The notes beneath the pieces were generated by a model. That model worked only from the letters and a program-made list of their open reading frames with translations. It searched no databases and was not told the origin of the DNA. This document shows positions 1-9,132 of a stretch of DNA of 63,787 nucleotides, one piece after another (positions within the stretch are counted from its first letter, which is position 1; each line of letters opens with the position of its first letter). Position numbers and translations under genes: made by a program. The stretch is taken from NCBI RefSeq assembly GCF_003336745.1, contig NZ_QGMX01000012.1, forward strand, positions 1 to 63,787, in the 5' to 3' direction. The stretch is from Thermus caldifontis (GTDB lineage Bacteria > Deinococcota > Deinococci > Deinococcales > Thermaceae).

Positions 1-631
1 CGAGATCTACACGAAGGATGTAAAAGATTTCCCCAATATCCACTTTGACCGCCACCTATACCTCCCCCTGCTGAAAAGCGACCGTCGCGTGAAAAGCACC
101 CCGCCGGCACTGAACGAAGGGGAGGCCAAGTTTGTCACAGATTTGCGAAGCTTCCTGCAGGCCCATGGGTCAGAGTTTGAGGACAAGGAGGTCTTCTTGC
201 TGCGGAACCTGGCTCGCGGCAAGGGGCTTGGCTTTTTTGACCCTGGGGAGGGTGAAGCCTTCTATCCCGACTTCATCTTGTGGGTGCTTCAGGACAGGCA
301 GCAGTGGATAGCCTTTATTGACCCCCATGGCCTGCGCATGGCTCGAGGCGGCTTCCATGATCCAAAAGTGAGGTTGCGCGAGTACCTAAAGGCATTAGAG
401 CCAAGGCTACAACAGGAACTTAAGGACAGGCAACAGGGTGGGTGTGGGCCAGGGGAGGTGCATTTGACCTCCTTTATCCTCTCCACGAGCCCCTTTGAGG
501 AAATCAGAAAAACCTTCGGCACGGGGCAGCACTCAAAGGAGGAATTTAAGGAGCACAACATCTTGTTCATGGAGGATGACCAGTATATTGCCAAGCTGTT
601 CCAGAAACTTCTGGATGAGACCGATGTATGA
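1..631 (+). CDS. Type III restriction subunit, C-terminal part (gene continues from the window end)
   Basis: This is the last fifth of the restriction/helicase gene that begins at 61065. The first in-frame codon is at base 2, and bases 1-63 repeat the end of the window, so the reading frame closes over the circle to give 1,096 residues in total. The segment carries the nuclease-like domain. The string FYPDFILW, then about ten residues later FIDPHGL, looks like a PD-(D/E)xK core in which the usual lysine is replaced by histidine. I cannot tell whether that variant is active. The gene ends at the TGA before an intergenic stretch with a GC hairpin. Base composition here is less GC-rich than in the flanking Thermus-type genes. 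Confidence 0.85.
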   Translation, partial: EIYTKDVKDFPNIHFDRHLYLPLLKSDRRVKSTPPALNEGEAKFVTDLRSFLQAHGSEFEDKEVFLLRNLARGKGLGFFDPGEGEAFYPDFILWVLQDRQQWIAFIDPHGLRMARGGFHDPKVRLREYLKALEPRLQQELKDRQQGGCGPGEVHLTSFILSTSPFEEIRKTFGTGQHSKEEFKEHNILFMEDDQYIAKLFQKLLDETDV

Positions 632-737
632 CGTGGGCTGCGCGTACGTTCCGTAGACCTTTGAGGGCGTCAAGGGCCCTGGCCCCTATCCTCCCGGGAA
701 GCGTCTAGCGTCCCCAGCGCCGGATGGACCACCAGGC

Positions 738-753
738 GGGGCCTATCGGCCCC
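738..753 (+). terminator. GC hairpin after the restriction gene
   Basis: GGGGCC-TATC-GGCCCC forms a perfect six-pair stem followed by TTGTCC, about 107 bases after the restriction-gene stop. A second stem, GGCCCC-cAAA-GGGGCC, sits at 815-830 just past the stop of the convergent 838 gene. Neither has a strong T tract. Apart from these two stems I see nothing else in 632-837. The first stem is of the same GGGGCC-N4-GGCCCC form as the hairpins between the small genes at 18-22 kb. Confidence 0.4.
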
Positions 754-837
754 TTGTCCCTCCTACTCCTTTGGTCCGGATGGGATGGGTGCGGGAAGCG
801 CGACCTGCCGTTTGGGCCCCCAAAGGGGCCTCCCCTC

Positions 838-2433
838 TCACCCCTCCGGCAGCAGCACCTCAGTCTCCCCCTTCCCCAGCACCTCCCGCCAGGCATGGGG
901 ATGCTCCGTGTGGATGGGAAGAAGGTAGCGGGGCCGCAGGCGCCTCACCACCTCCACCAGGTCCCCCTCGGGGGCGTGGCCCGAGGTGTGGTAGGGGTTG
1001 TCCACCTCCGCCGCCTCCGGGGGCAGGCTGGCCAGGCTTGGAGGGTGGAGCTGGAAGTCCAGGGCCTTAAGCCAGTTGAGGAGCACCTTCAGGTCCAGGA
1101 TCTGCTCCTGGTCCGCCCAGTAGGAGTTGCTGAACACGTAGATGCCCTGCTTAGAGGTGCGGCCCAGCCGGGACTCCAGGAGCCTCAGGTCCAGGAGGCG
1201 ATTCACCTCGTAGAAGCCAAAGGCCAGGAGGTAGGCCCCGGGGTCCTGGGCGATAGCCTCTAGGGTCACGGCCCTGGCCCCGGCCTCCTTCCAGAGGGCC
1301 TCTTCCCAGCCCTCCTGCCGGGCCTTGGCCTCCTGGAGGACCAGGACCCTCCCCAGGACCCCCTGCCACAGGAGCTCCACCTCCCCCAGTCCCCATAGGA
1401 GGTAGGCGTCCTTGGGGGTGACCACCAGCCTGCGGCCCAGCTCCTCTGCCACCTCCAGGGTGGAGAGGAGGCGTTCCAGGTTGCGGGGGGCAAAGTCCAC
1501 GGCGATGGGGACATCGGGGTGCCTGGCCAGGAGGCGGTGGAGGTTTTCCCTCACTTCCTCCTCCGTGCGGGCCTTCCCCGGGCTTCCCAGCCGGGTGCCC
1601 TCCATCAGGAGGAGGAAGACCTCCCGCCCCTTCAGGGCCTGGAGGAAGGCCTCGGTTCTGAAGGCCCAGCGGCCGTGCCGGCGCAGGTCCCCGGTGTAGA
1701 CCACCAGGCCCTCGGGGGTATCCACCGCGTAGGCCAGGGCCCCGGGGATGGAGTGGTCCACGGGGAAGGCTTCCACCCGGAAGGGACCCAGGGAGAGGGG
1801 GGAGGAGGCCTCCTGCCAGGGGTGGCCCTCCAGGGACTTGGTCTTGGCGGGGCTTTTCTGGGGAAAAGTCCGGAGCCCCCCGTGGAGGAGGCGGAAGGGG
1901 CGGCGCAGGTAGGCCTTTCGGTCCCCCCCCAGCACCCCTTGCGCATTAAGGGCCCTTGGGCTCAGGTAGGTGGCTTCCCCCTCCACTCCCACCCGGGAGG
2001 TATCCTGCATGGCCTTGGCGATGGCGGCGGTGGCGGCGCTGGCCACCACCGGGAGGTCCTGGCGCAGGTAGCCCAGGCTCCCCGTGTGGTCCAGGTGGGC
2101 GTGGGAGAGGAGGAGGGCCAGGACCCTCTCCCCGTCCACACCCTCCCTGAGGAGCCCCCGCTCCAGGTCCGAGGGGAAGAGGGTATCCCCCGCCCCCTCC
2201 CGGTAGAGGCCCCGGATGGGGGGCAGGAGGCCCAAGGCCAGGAGGTCCCGGAGGCCCAGCCGGTCCCGGGGCCCCAGGAACTCGGTGAAGTGCCCTCCCC
2301 AACGGCCAAAGGGCTTGCCGAAGTCCAGGAGGAGGCTCCCCCCCTCCGCCTCCAGGAGGATCTGGTTTCCCCCGATCTCTCCCCAACCTCCCCAGACGTG
2401 GACTGCCAGGCTCCCCAGGGAGAACCTTTTCAT
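838..2433 (-). CDS. MBL-fold / beta-CASP RNase J-like protein
   Basis: The 531-residue protein begins with a metallo-beta-lactamase fold and contains the zinc motif HAHLDH at residues 111-116, a later DHS loop (the MBL aspartate/histidine pair), and near the C-terminus a histidine-containing block HTSGHAPEGDL and LLPIHTEHP typical of the RNA-specificity (beta-CASP/RMMBL) half. Proteins of this family, such as RNase J, are cytosolic RNA nucleases; some act on DNA. The start is set by AAGGAGGGG fifteen bases before the ATG. It is transcribed alone, divergently from the gene at 2495. It could equally be a generic MBL-fold hydrolase, but the C-terminal half favours an RNase J-type enzyme. A plasmid copy presumably adds to a chromosomal one (inference). 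Confidence 0.8.
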   Translation of the reverse strand: MKRFSLGSLAVHVWGGWGEIGGNQILLEAEGGSLLLDFGKPFGRWGGHFTEFLGPRDRLGLRDLLALGLLPPIRGLYREGAGDTLFPSDLERGLLREGVDGERVLALLLSHAHLDHTGSLGYLRQDLPVVASAATAAIAKAMQDTSRVGVEGEATYLSPRALNAQGVLGGDRKAYLRRPFRLLHGGLRTFPQKSPAKTKSLEGHPWQEASSPLSLGPFRVEAFPVDHSIPGALAYAVDTPEGLVVYTGDLRRHGRWAFRTEAFLQALKGREVFLLLMEGTRLGSPGKARTEEEVRENLHRLLARHPDVPIAVDFAPRNLERLLSTLEVAEELGRRLVVTPKDAYLLWGLGEVELLWQGVLGRVLVLQEAKARQEGWEEALWKEAGARAVTLEAIAQDPGAYLLAFGFYEVNRLLDLRLLESRLGRTSKQGIYVFSNSYWADQEQILDLKVLLNWLKALDFQLHPPSLASLPPEAAEVDNPYHTSGHAPEGDLVEVVRRLRPRYLLPIHTEHPHAWREVLGKGETEVLLPEG

Positions 2434-2454
2434 AGAGAACCCCTCCTTGGCGGC

Positions 2455-2474
2455 ATTCTACCCCCTGGGGTAGG
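2455..2474. promoter_or_regulatory. Divergent promoter with central dyad
   Basis: CTACCCC-CT-GGGGTAG (2458-2473) is a 7-bp-arm dyad lying between the divergent genes at 2433 and 2495. A minus-strand -10 (TAGAAT, 2455-2460) and a plus-strand -10 (TAGGAT, 2471-2476) overlap its two ends. TTGGCG about 18 bases before the plus -10 may be its -35. A repressor bound to the dyad would block both genes (inference). Confidence 0.4.
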
Positions 2475-2494
2475 ATGGGGCGGAAGGAGGGAAT

Positions 2495-3478
2495 ATGAGC
2501 TTACCTATTCGGCTAACCGACCTGGGCTCACAGGAGGCCCACCAGCTGGACTTCACCCGGGAGGCTCTCTGGGAGCGCATGGACCCGGGGATGGGCCGGA
2601 AGGCCGTCTCCCTTCCCGTTTTCCTGGTGAACCCGGGGCAGATGGACCTCCTCTACCCCCAGGAGCGCCTCCGGTTCCTGGACCCGGAGGCAGTGCGCAA
2701 CTGGGTCCGGCGGCAGAGGGAGAGGAGGAGGGAAAGGGAGGAGGTCGGGGAGGAGGATGCCCTCCGGGGCCTGGAGGCGGTGGAAGGGGAGGGATATAGG
2801 CGGTACAAGGAGGTGGTGGCCGTGGGCCTCTACCTGGGGGACCCTCCCGCGGATGCCTTGTGGAGCAGGTTGCTCTCCCAGGGCGATGCCCCCTCCCTTC
2901 CCAAGCCCGACGGCCCGGCCATCTTCCTCTGCCCGGAGCGGATCCTGGATTGGGCATACAGGGTTGGGGTGGACCCCCAGCTGGTCCTGGACAAGGTGTA
3001 CTACCACGAGCTAGCCCACGCCCTCATGGACACCGGCCCCACCCCTTACAAGGAGCTTTGGGGCCGGATCGTGGAGGAGAGCCTGGCCAACTGGGTGGCC
3101 TTTGACCGCTTCCGGGGCAGGGAGGCCCGCTGGGTGCAGCGGCTCATCCAGGACCAGCCCCCCGAGTACCAGGGGTACGCCCACCTGGGGGAGGCCCTTA
3201 GGGTCCTTCCCCAGGTGGAGGCGGTTTTGAAGGAAGTCCTTTGGCGCCTGCGCTACTTCCGGCCCTTTTGGAAGGAGTGGCTGGATTGGTGGGAGTGGGC
3301 GGCGGAACGGGGCCTACCTCCTGTGGGGCTTGGGGATTTCCTTCCCCGAGACTTTAAGGAGGGCGATAGGGCTTCCGGCTGGGTGTACCGGGCCTGGACA
3401 GGGGCTAAACGAGGCCGGATGGACCAGGAGTTCTGGGCCGTCTACGCCCACCACCTGCTCCTGGAGGCATTTGCTTAA
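2495..3478 (+). CDS. Putative zinc metalloprotease-like protein (HExxH)
   Basis: The protein has 327 residues with no signal peptide or membrane segment. The central motif YYHELAHALMD is an HExxH zinc site (about residues 171-175), followed some 25 residues on by EESLANW, a possible third zinc ligand in the gluzincin style. The first third is arginine- and glutamate-rich and probably helical. GGAGGG lies at good distance before the ATG. I do not recognise the family by name; related domains occur in small plasmid or phage proteins linked to stress or regulation. It stands alone between the divergent RNase J-like gene and a broken peptidase. Peptidase activity is inferred only from the motif. 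Confidence 0.65.
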   Translation: MSLPIRLTDLGSQEAHQLDFTREALWERMDPGMGRKAVSLPVFLVNPGQMDLLYPQERLRFLDPEAVRNWVRRQRERRREREEVGEEDALRGLEAVEGEGYRRYKEVVAVGLYLGDPPADALWSRLLSQGDAPSLPKPDGPAIFLCPERILDWAYRVGVDPQLVLDKVYYHELAHALMDTGPTPYKELWGRIVEESLANWVAFDRFRGREARWVQRLIQDQPPEYQGYAHLGEALRVLPQVEAVLKEVLWRLRYFRPFWKEWLDWWEWAAERGLPPVGLGDFLPRDFKEGDRASGWVYRAWTGAKRGRMDQEFWAVYAHHLLLEAFA

Positions 3479-3489
3479 GGAGGTGAGGC

Positions 3490-3952
3490 ATGGAGCTCAG
3501 TGAGATTTTTATTCAGGAGCTCTTACCCCTGGGTTCTGCGCCCCGAGGCCGAGGTCATCCTCGCTGCTCACCTGGACACAGTCGACTATGTCCAGGAAGC
3601 TGACGACTGGTCATTTTCGCAAGGCATCCTGAGGGGAAAGAATGGTGCCATATTTGCGGACGACAAAGCCAGGGTAGCCCTGGTCCTGTACCTCCACTCC
3701 CTTTTGCCGTAGATGGGCTTTGCCCTGTTCCTGGGAGAGGAGAAGTTGGGACATATCGCAGGCGACAAGGCTGGGCGCACGGATAGCTACACCTTTAGAG
3801 ACGTCGTCCCCGAATGCTTGAACGTGGCTGTGGGCTACAACCGCCCACATGAGGAAGACGACGAACAGGACATAGATTATCTGGATGCACTAGGGGATCG
3901 GCTTACCCAGGTTCCGTGGGAGAGCTTCCCCGTGCGTAGATTCCGGCGCTAA
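3490..3952 (+). pseudogene. Remnant of an M20/M42-type metallopeptidase
   Basis: An ATG at 3490 with AGGAGGTGAGGC before it opens a reading frame that must shift near 3530 to reach the recognisable part. That part reads HLDTVDY, then FADDKARVALVLYL, resembling the metal-ligand HxD and the DDK block of M20/M28/M42 aminopeptidases. It is stopped by TAG at 3710 and resumes in the same frame with FALFLGEEKLG, like the catalytic EE region, ending at 3952. A frameshift, an in-frame stop and a length near half of the family norm argue for a dead gene. It follows the HExxH gene by 11 bases, so it may once have been in the same operon. Confidence 0.55.
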
Positions 3953-4117
3953 GCCAGGGATGCCCTGCATCCTGGGAAGACTGGACGGTTGGGGAACAGA
4001 GGGCACAGGCAGCTGATGCTGGAGGTTTCTCAACGAGTTCCAGTTGACCTTCCCCTGGCTTCAACCCTCGGTCTCGACAACTGTCAGTGTAGCAACCTGG
4101 ATTAAACTAATGAGTAA

Positions 4118-5806
4118 ATGGCTGATAATTGGAGGGAAACAGTTAAAGCCGAAGCGCTCCATTTACTCGGGAGGAACGAGGGCCCTAAGGTGGAGTTCAA
4201 AAGGAGCTACCCTGGTGACGATAAGATGGCCAAGCTCGTTTCAGCTATCGCCAACACGGATGACACGGACGGCGGGATCTACGCCAACGAGAAGTTTCGC
4301 AACCATGGCTTCATCCTGATTGGGGTAGAGGGCGGTCAGGTTGTCGGTTACGATGCCTGGGAACCGGGTTTTGGCAGCCCTCAGGAGGCATCAAACGAGG
4401 AAAAGGTAAAGGACAAGCTGGAGCAGAAGCTAAAGAATCTCATAGCGCCTTTGCCCGTGTTTGAGGTTTACAAATTCGCGGAGAACGGGGTTACGTTTTG
4501 GGTGGTGCTGATCCGACCCAGCATCGACCAACCTCACGTTTATGATCCGCAAGGATCAGCTTCGGTTTGGGTGAGGGTGGGCTCCAATATCACCCCTGCT
4601 CGGGCTCAGGACTACGATAGGTTTCGGCGGAACTTCGTCTCAGCCCTAAGACAGGAGTTTGCCGGCAGAATGGATGCCCTTGATAACAGGATCAGTCGGC
4701 TTTCCGGGAGGATAGATGCCCTTGACGGACTGTTTGGTAGTAGCTTGGGTGATTTCTTTCGGACATTTACCTCTACCCTAAGCAAGGAGAATAGGAGTCG
4801 CTCCGCCCGGAACATCCCCCAGGCCACCACCAATGGGGCTGAGCTATCCCGGTTGGGGAAGAAAGACTTTTCCTTAGAGGAAGTGGTACGCTCAATGATG
4901 CCCCTTGACCCAATAGAGGAGGCTCTAAACAAGGAAGCTGGCGACCTTTGGGAGGCTCTTTCTCAGCTCTCCTGGACTTTTGAAGATGACACAGAGCTAG
5001 CCGAAGCTATTGAGAAGGTGGAAAAACATACCCTTCCTTTTCTCCGAGGCCTAGGGACATTGGTGGAAAGGGACTATGAGGAGAGGTACGCAAACGTAAC
5101 CCTGAATGTGCTCCAAGGTCTTAGCGCCTTGGGGGCTGTGCCGGACTTCATTACCCGTTACAGCCTCGTAGCCCCCAAAGTACGGCTTTACGCCTTGCTT
5201 CTCACGGTGTACCACGTGGGCATCCTGGCCTACTTTCATTCCCGGCCAAGGTACTTGAGTGTTCTTTCGTACTTAACCTACGGGAGAGAGGAGAGAAGAT
5301 GGCTTCCGCATCTTCGGGATACCGTTTATGCTGGCCTCGAGACGTTTTTCTCCCTAAAACACAAACAGTGCGACCCCCTTTCTGGGCAAATCTATAACTA
5401 TCTCTTTATAAACCCTGGTGCCACATGGGAAGCTCTGCCTGAGGCAATTAAAAGACAGCCCCGGCCTTACCACCCGCTGAGTCCTTCGGGGGCTCTTGAC
5501 ATTTTTGTGGAGGGGGAGTTTGTTTTGGGTCTCCTATCCCTGAAGCCCCAAATAGGGTCCGAGGAGCCACCACGCCCTCTGTTTGGTTTGTACTTACTAG
5601 AGAGCTCCCCCTCAACCCGCATCCAAAGGGTCATCCAAAAGCCGCCAAAGGTTCTCTGTGAGGTGCTTGGGCTTGAGAACGGGGGTTTGCAGAGGTATAT
5701 GGAAGCCCTGAGAGGGGGTTTGAAGGGTGTAGGGGGCAGTCGTCCCGGGTGCCACATCGGCGGAACTTGGTGGGATACCCAGCCAGGGCCATGCCCCACA
5801 CCCTGA
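4118..5806 (+). CDS. AlbA_2 / Schlafen-type ATP-binding domain protein
   Basis: The 562-residue protein opens with an AlbA_2 (Schlafen, divergent AAA_4) domain. Signature blocks are VEFKRSYP, LVSAIANT followed by a glycine-rich GG, and FILIGVEGGQVVGYD, all inside the first 90 residues, then a VWVRVGS block near 150. The middle (about 180-250) is polar with short heptads; the rest is helical and unassigned. Such domains occur in transcription regulators and in several anti-phage proteins, so a defence role is plausible but not shown. Composition is clearly AT-richer than in neighbours, a sign of recent transfer. The ATG has no good Shine-Dalgarno. The gene converges on the protease at 5831. 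Confidence 0.6.
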   Translation: MADNWRETVKAEALHLLGRNEGPKVEFKRSYPGDDKMAKLVSAIANTDDTDGGIYANEKFRNHGFILIGVEGGQVVGYDAWEPGFGSPQEASNEEKVKDKLEQKLKNLIAPLPVFEVYKFAENGVTFWVVLIRPSIDQPHVYDPQGSASVWVRVGSNITPARAQDYDRFRRNFVSALRQEFAGRMDALDNRISRLSGRIDALDGLFGSSLGDFFRTFTSTLSKENRSRSARNIPQATTNGAELSRLGKKDFSLEEVVRSMMPLDPIEEALNKEAGDLWEALSQLSWTFEDDTELAEAIEKVEKHTLPFLRGLGTLVERDYEERYANVTLNVLQGLSALGAVPDFITRYSLVAPKVRLYALLLTVYHVGILAYFHSRPRYLSVLSYLTYGREERRWLPHLRDTVYAGLETFFSLKHKQCDPLSGQIYNYLFINPGATWEALPEAIKRQPRPYHPLSPSGALDIFVEGEFVLGLLSLKPQIGSEEPPRPLFGLYLLESSPSTRIQRVIQKPPKVLCEVLGLENGGLQRYMEALRGGLKGVGGSRPGCHIGGTWWDTQPGPCPTP

Positions 5807-5830
5807 CCAGACGGCCATCAGGGACTCCTT

Positions 5831-7765
5831 CTACTGCAGCACCAACCTTACCCCCCTAGCCGGCGCCGCCACCCTCACGCCCGCCCGCGGTTCCTCCGGG
5901 TCCAGGGAACTGTTCCCGTTGGTGTCCAGGAAGGCCAGCAGGTGGTAGGCAAGCCCAGGGGCGGCCTCCAGCCGGAAGGGGCCTCCTTCCTGGGGCAGGA
6001 TGAGGACCTGGCACCCCCCTGCTTCAAGCAGATCCGCACAGGCCTCCAAGACCACCCTCTTGGCCCCCTCCCTCACCTCCACCTCCACCGTGGCCCGGGC
6101 GGTGGGATCCACCCCCGCCTCCAACCCGATGGTATACTGCCCCGGAGCCAGGCCTGAACCCGCCCGCACCCGCAAGAAGGCCTGTCCCTGGGCCGGGTTA
6201 GGGGAGAGGTAGGCGGAAAGCCCCCCCTCGGGCCGCACTTCCACCTGCACCGGGAACGAGGAGAGAACCTGGACGGGGATGCTTCCTTCCTGGCCAGGGG
6301 CAAGGGCCAGCTCCCCTTCCACCTGCAAGGCCACCCCGCTCCCTTCTAGGGCCTCCAGCGCCCGGTCCGCCCGTAGGAGGTTGCCTGCAGGAGTCGGGAG
6401 GGCCCCTGCCAAAATGGCTCCCTCCACCCCCTCGAGGGTCCCCCCCCGGGAAAAGAGGAGGCTAGCCGCTGCCGCCACGTGGGGGGCCGCCTGGCTGGTG
6501 CCCTGCATGGTCCGGTAGCCGAAACCCTGGGACCAGGTGGGTCCCAGCACCCCTTGGCCCCCATTGCCCCCTGGGGCCAGGAGGGGGGCACCCCGGTTGG
6601 AGTAGCCGGCCAGCTCGCCTTGGGGTCCCACCGCTCCCACTGCCAGGACGCCCCGGCAGTTGGCGGGGAAGAAGCTCCGGTAATCCCGGGCGAAGTTGCC
6701 CGCCGCCGCCACCACCAGCACCCCCAGGGCCCGCACCTCGTCCAGGGCCTGCTGCAAAGGGGCGCTGCAGCTCCCTTCCCCGGCCAGAGAGAGGTTGATC
6801 ACCTTGGCCGGATAGGGGTTCTGGGGAAGCCCCGGCACAGGTATCCCCGCCGCCCACCTGAGGGCCACCATGAGGTCGCTCTCCCTGCCGTTGCCGCTGG
6901 CGTCCAGGATGCGGATGGGGAGGATGGAGGACTGGGACGCCCCTGCCATGCCCTCGCCATTCCACGAGGCGGCCACGATCCCTGCCACATGGCTGCCGTG
7001 GTACGTGCCGGCGTCCTCGGGGTCGGTGTCTCCGTCCACCAGGTCCAGGCCCGGCAGGAGGGCCTCCCGTAGGTCCGGGTGCCCCTGGAGGACCCCCGTG
7101 TCCACCACAGCCACCACCACCCCTCGGCCATCCCCTCGGGGCCAAGCCTCGGGGAAGCCCGCCAGGGGGAGGTTCCACTGCTGGGGGAAAAGGGGCTCCC
7201 CTTCACCCCCCATGGCCTGGACCCTGCGGTCGGGCAGGCTGGGGCGGGTGCCCAAGGGGGCCAGCCCCTCCATCCGGTACCATCCGCCCCCAAGGGGTAC
7301 GCCTGGGCATCCCGTGGGGCAGTAGTGGAGCTGGGAGCCTGCCAGGGCCTGGGGGGATACCCCCGCCGTGGTCACATACACCACCCCCTCGAGGGCCACC
7401 TCGGGACCGGGGAGCACCTCCAGGGAGAAGGGGGCCTCCCGCCTAAGCCCGTCCCCCTGGGCCACCACCCGCCCCTGGTAGCTCCCCTGGGGGGCCCGGA
7501 AGCGGAAGACCACCTCCACCCCCGAAGGCGAAGGCGCCACCTTCTGGGGTGGGGGCGGGAAGGGGAACTCCACCCCCACCTCCACCTCTCGCACCCGCTG
7601 CCCCTCCACCCGCACCACCAGGGTGGCCTCCTCTCCCTCCCTCACCAACAGGGTGGGGTTGGCCAGGCTCAGGCTCAGCCGGGGCGGTGGGGTGAGGTCG
7701 CACCCCACCAGGTATAGGGCCAGGACCAAGATCCCCCACTTAAGGGCTCTCGTCTTCACCTTCAC
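5831..7765 (-). CDS. Subtilisin-like (S8) serine protease, predicted lipoprotein
   Basis: The 644-residue protein has an N-terminal hydrophobic helix ending in LVGC (Cys22), a lipobox, so it is probably anchored outside the cytoplasmic membrane. Residues 25-200 look like beta-rich extracellular domains. The catalytic triad is visible: Asp222 in VVDTGV, His256 in HGSHVAG and Ser424 in GTSQAAPHVA, with the oxyanion Asn357 in AAAGN. A C-terminal region of about 200 residues with CARDB-like beta repeats follows. It is the last gene of the exported-protein operon that starts at 14150, and overlaps the previous gene by 26 bases. It may process or mature the other exported proteins (inference). Confidence 0.93.
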   Translation of the reverse strand: MKVKTRALKWGILVLALYLVGCDLTPPPRLSLSLANPTLLVREGEEATLVVRVEGQRVREVEVGVEFPFPPPPQKVAPSPSGVEVVFRFRAPQGSYQGRVVAQGDGLRREAPFSLEVLPGPEVALEGVVYVTTAGVSPQALAGSQLHYCPTGCPGVPLGGGWYRMEGLAPLGTRPSLPDRRVQAMGGEGEPLFPQQWNLPLAGFPEAWPRGDGRGVVVAVVDTGVLQGHPDLREALLPGLDLVDGDTDPEDAGTYHGSHVAGIVAASWNGEGMAGASQSSILPIRILDASGNGRESDLMVALRWAAGIPVPGLPQNPYPAKVINLSLAGEGSCSAPLQQALDEVRALGVLVVAAAGNFARDYRSFFPANCRGVLAVGAVGPQGELAGYSNRGAPLLAPGGNGGQGVLGPTWSQGFGYRTMQGTSQAAPHVAAAASLLFSRGGTLEGVEGAILAGALPTPAGNLLRADRALEALEGSGVALQVEGELALAPGQEGSIPVQVLSSFPVQVEVRPEGGLSAYLSPNPAQGQAFLRVRAGSGLAPGQYTIGLEAGVDPTARATVEVEVREGAKRVVLEACADLLEAGGCQVLILPQEGGPFRLEAAPGLAYHLLAFLDTNGNSSLDPEEPRAGVRVAAPARGVRLVLQ

Positions 7766-7973
7766 CCCCCACCAGCCCCAGGAAGAACCGATCCATGGCC
7801 TCGTAGGCCTCCTCTAATGTGGCCCACTCTCCCAAGCGAATGGGCTCCACCATTTCCGGGGCCAGCCAGTACCCCCGGATGTTTCCCCACCGGGGCTCCA
7901 CCAGGTACAGGACCCCGATGTCCTCACCCTCGTACACCACCCGCTTCCTCTCTCCAGACCAGGTCAGCACCAT
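7740..7973 (-). CDS. Small conserved-looking protein of unknown function
   Basis: The 77-residue, acidic C-terminal-tailed soluble protein begins MVLTWSGERKR and has no signal peptide, unlike its operon partners. The ATG follows the stop of the upstream exported-protein gene by a single base, and its end overlaps the protease start by 26 bases, so translation of the three is probably coupled. I do not recognise the family. Its compact beta-alpha pattern and position suggest a small cytosolic partner or chaperone of the operon (inference). Confidence 0.6.
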   Translation of the reverse strand: MVLTWSGERKRVVYEGEDIGVLYLVEPRWGNIRGYWLAPEMVEPIRLGEWATLEEAYEAMDRFFLGLVGGEGEDESP

Positions 7974-7974
7974 A

Positions 7975-8373
7975 TCAACGCACCGCTAGGGAAAAGTACC
8001 CCCGGAGCACCGCCACCACCTGGGGGCTGTCCACGATAACCCAAACCGCCTTCCCTTTCTCCACCTTCCGGCCTAGGAACCACCGGCCATCGGCCAGGAT
8101 AAACCCCCCGCTAAAGGGGCTTCCCCCCAGCCGCACCACCTTGGCCTCCCTGGCCCAGGCGGAGGGCCTTTCACTCCCCAGGACCAGGGTAACCCGCTTC
8201 CCCTTCAGGGCCTCCCCAATCCGTTCCGGGGGCAAGCCCACCACGAAGGCCTCCCGCACCTGGTTCACCACGAACCAGTAGAAGGTGTCCTCATCCACCT
8301 CCCGCACCTGGGGCAACCCCTGGGCCAAGCCCACCCCCAGGAGAAGGACCAGTAGGGGTAGCCAACGCCTCAT
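7975..8373 (-). CDS. Exported protein of unknown function
   Basis: The protein has 132 residues with a clear Sec signal peptide (RRW, then a leucine-rich core ending GVGLAQ-G). The mature part is about 110 residues, beta-rich, with motifs VTLVLGSERP and WVIVDSPQVVAVL but no known signature. The start overlaps the stop of the preceding gene (ATGA). It is the fifth exported product in the 14150-5831 operon. Confidence 0.65.
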   Translation of the reverse strand: MRRWLPLLVLLLGVGLAQGLPQVREVDEDTFYWFVVNQVREAFVVGLPPERIGEALKGKRVTLVLGSERPSAWAREAKVVRLGGSPFSGGFILADGRWFLGRKVEKGKAVWVIVDSPQVVAVLRGYFSLAVR

Positions 8374-9131
8374 TTCGTTTCCTCCTCCCTGCGGGCAGCA
8401 TCCGCCACATACCGGGTGGCCAGGTTCACCACCAGGGCCACCTTGGAGCTCACCGGCCCGTCAAAGGTAAGCCAGAGCCACCGGTCTGGGGTGGAATACC
8501 CCGGGGCAAACAGGTAAGGCTTCCCCCCAGACCACACCAGGGGCAGGCCCAACAAAACCCGGGAGAGCTCCGGACTGTCCCGCTCCCCGCCCACCCCCAC
8601 CACCTTGAAGAGGTTGGGGTCATTGAGGGTCTTCAGCTTCTCCTTGAGCCGCCTGGCGGTTTGGCTGTCCGTTACCACATAGGCCTTCGCAATCTGCATC
8701 CCCCCAGGGGGGCAGGTGTAGATGGGCACCCCCCCGTAGGAGATGTTCTGGCAGGCCCCACCCCGGGCCACCAACACCAAGTAGTCCAAAAGGGCCTCTA
8801 CTCCGCTTCCCGAGCCCACCACCATGATGTCCCCCCGGTTAAACCCCTGGAGCACCTCGTTCCACCCGGCGGGGTAGAGCATATCGTCCGGGAAGCCGCA
8901 CATCTTGAGGGTAAGGCAGAGGGTGCACTTGGTAACCTTGTACACCGTCCGGAACACCAGGCTGGGCTGGCTGAAGTCCAGCTGGCCCAAGGAAGTGGGG
9001 TTGCAACTCATCACCGCCCCCACCTGTTGCAGGTTGTTGCTGATGCCTCCCCAGTCCAGGCCCGAAAGCCAGTCAAACTGGGCCAGGGCTGGCCCAAGGG
9101 CCAAAAAGGCTATCACCAGGACCTTACGCAT
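8370..9131 (-). CDS. Exported cysteine-containing protein of unknown function
   Basis: The start at 9131 is chosen because GGGAGGTGAT lies just before that ATG and the upstream gene ends two bases away; an upstream in-frame ATG at 9197 lacks such support and overlaps that gene. The 253-residue product has a signal peptide (MRKVLVIAFLALGPALAQ) and at least six cysteines in the mature part, including the pair CTLC, consistent with disulphides outside the cytoplasm. A VVGSGSGVEALLDYL stretch is glycine-rich but not a P-loop. I find no family match from memory; a TraW/TrbC-like conjugation role was considered but not supported. Confidence 0.65.
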   Translation of the reverse strand: MRKVLVIAFLALGPALAQFDWLSGLDWGGISNNLQQVGAVMSCNPTSLGQLDFSQPSLVFRTVYKVTKCTLCLTLKMCGFPDDMLYPAGWNEVLQGFNRGDIMVVGSGSGVEALLDYLVLVARGGACQNISYGGVPIYTCPPGGMQIAKAYVVTDSQTARRLKEKLKTLNDPNLFKVVGVGGERDSPELSRVLLGLPLVWSGGKPYLFAPGYSTPDRWLWLTFDGPVSSKVALVVNLATRYVADAARREEETK

Positions 9132-9132
9132 A

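Noticed and set aside
1519..2799. Long plus-strand frame opposite the RNase J-like gene
   Set aside because: A shadow of the GC-rich coding strand: Pro/Gly/Arg-rich, no domain, and the minus-strand protein has clear catalytic motifs.
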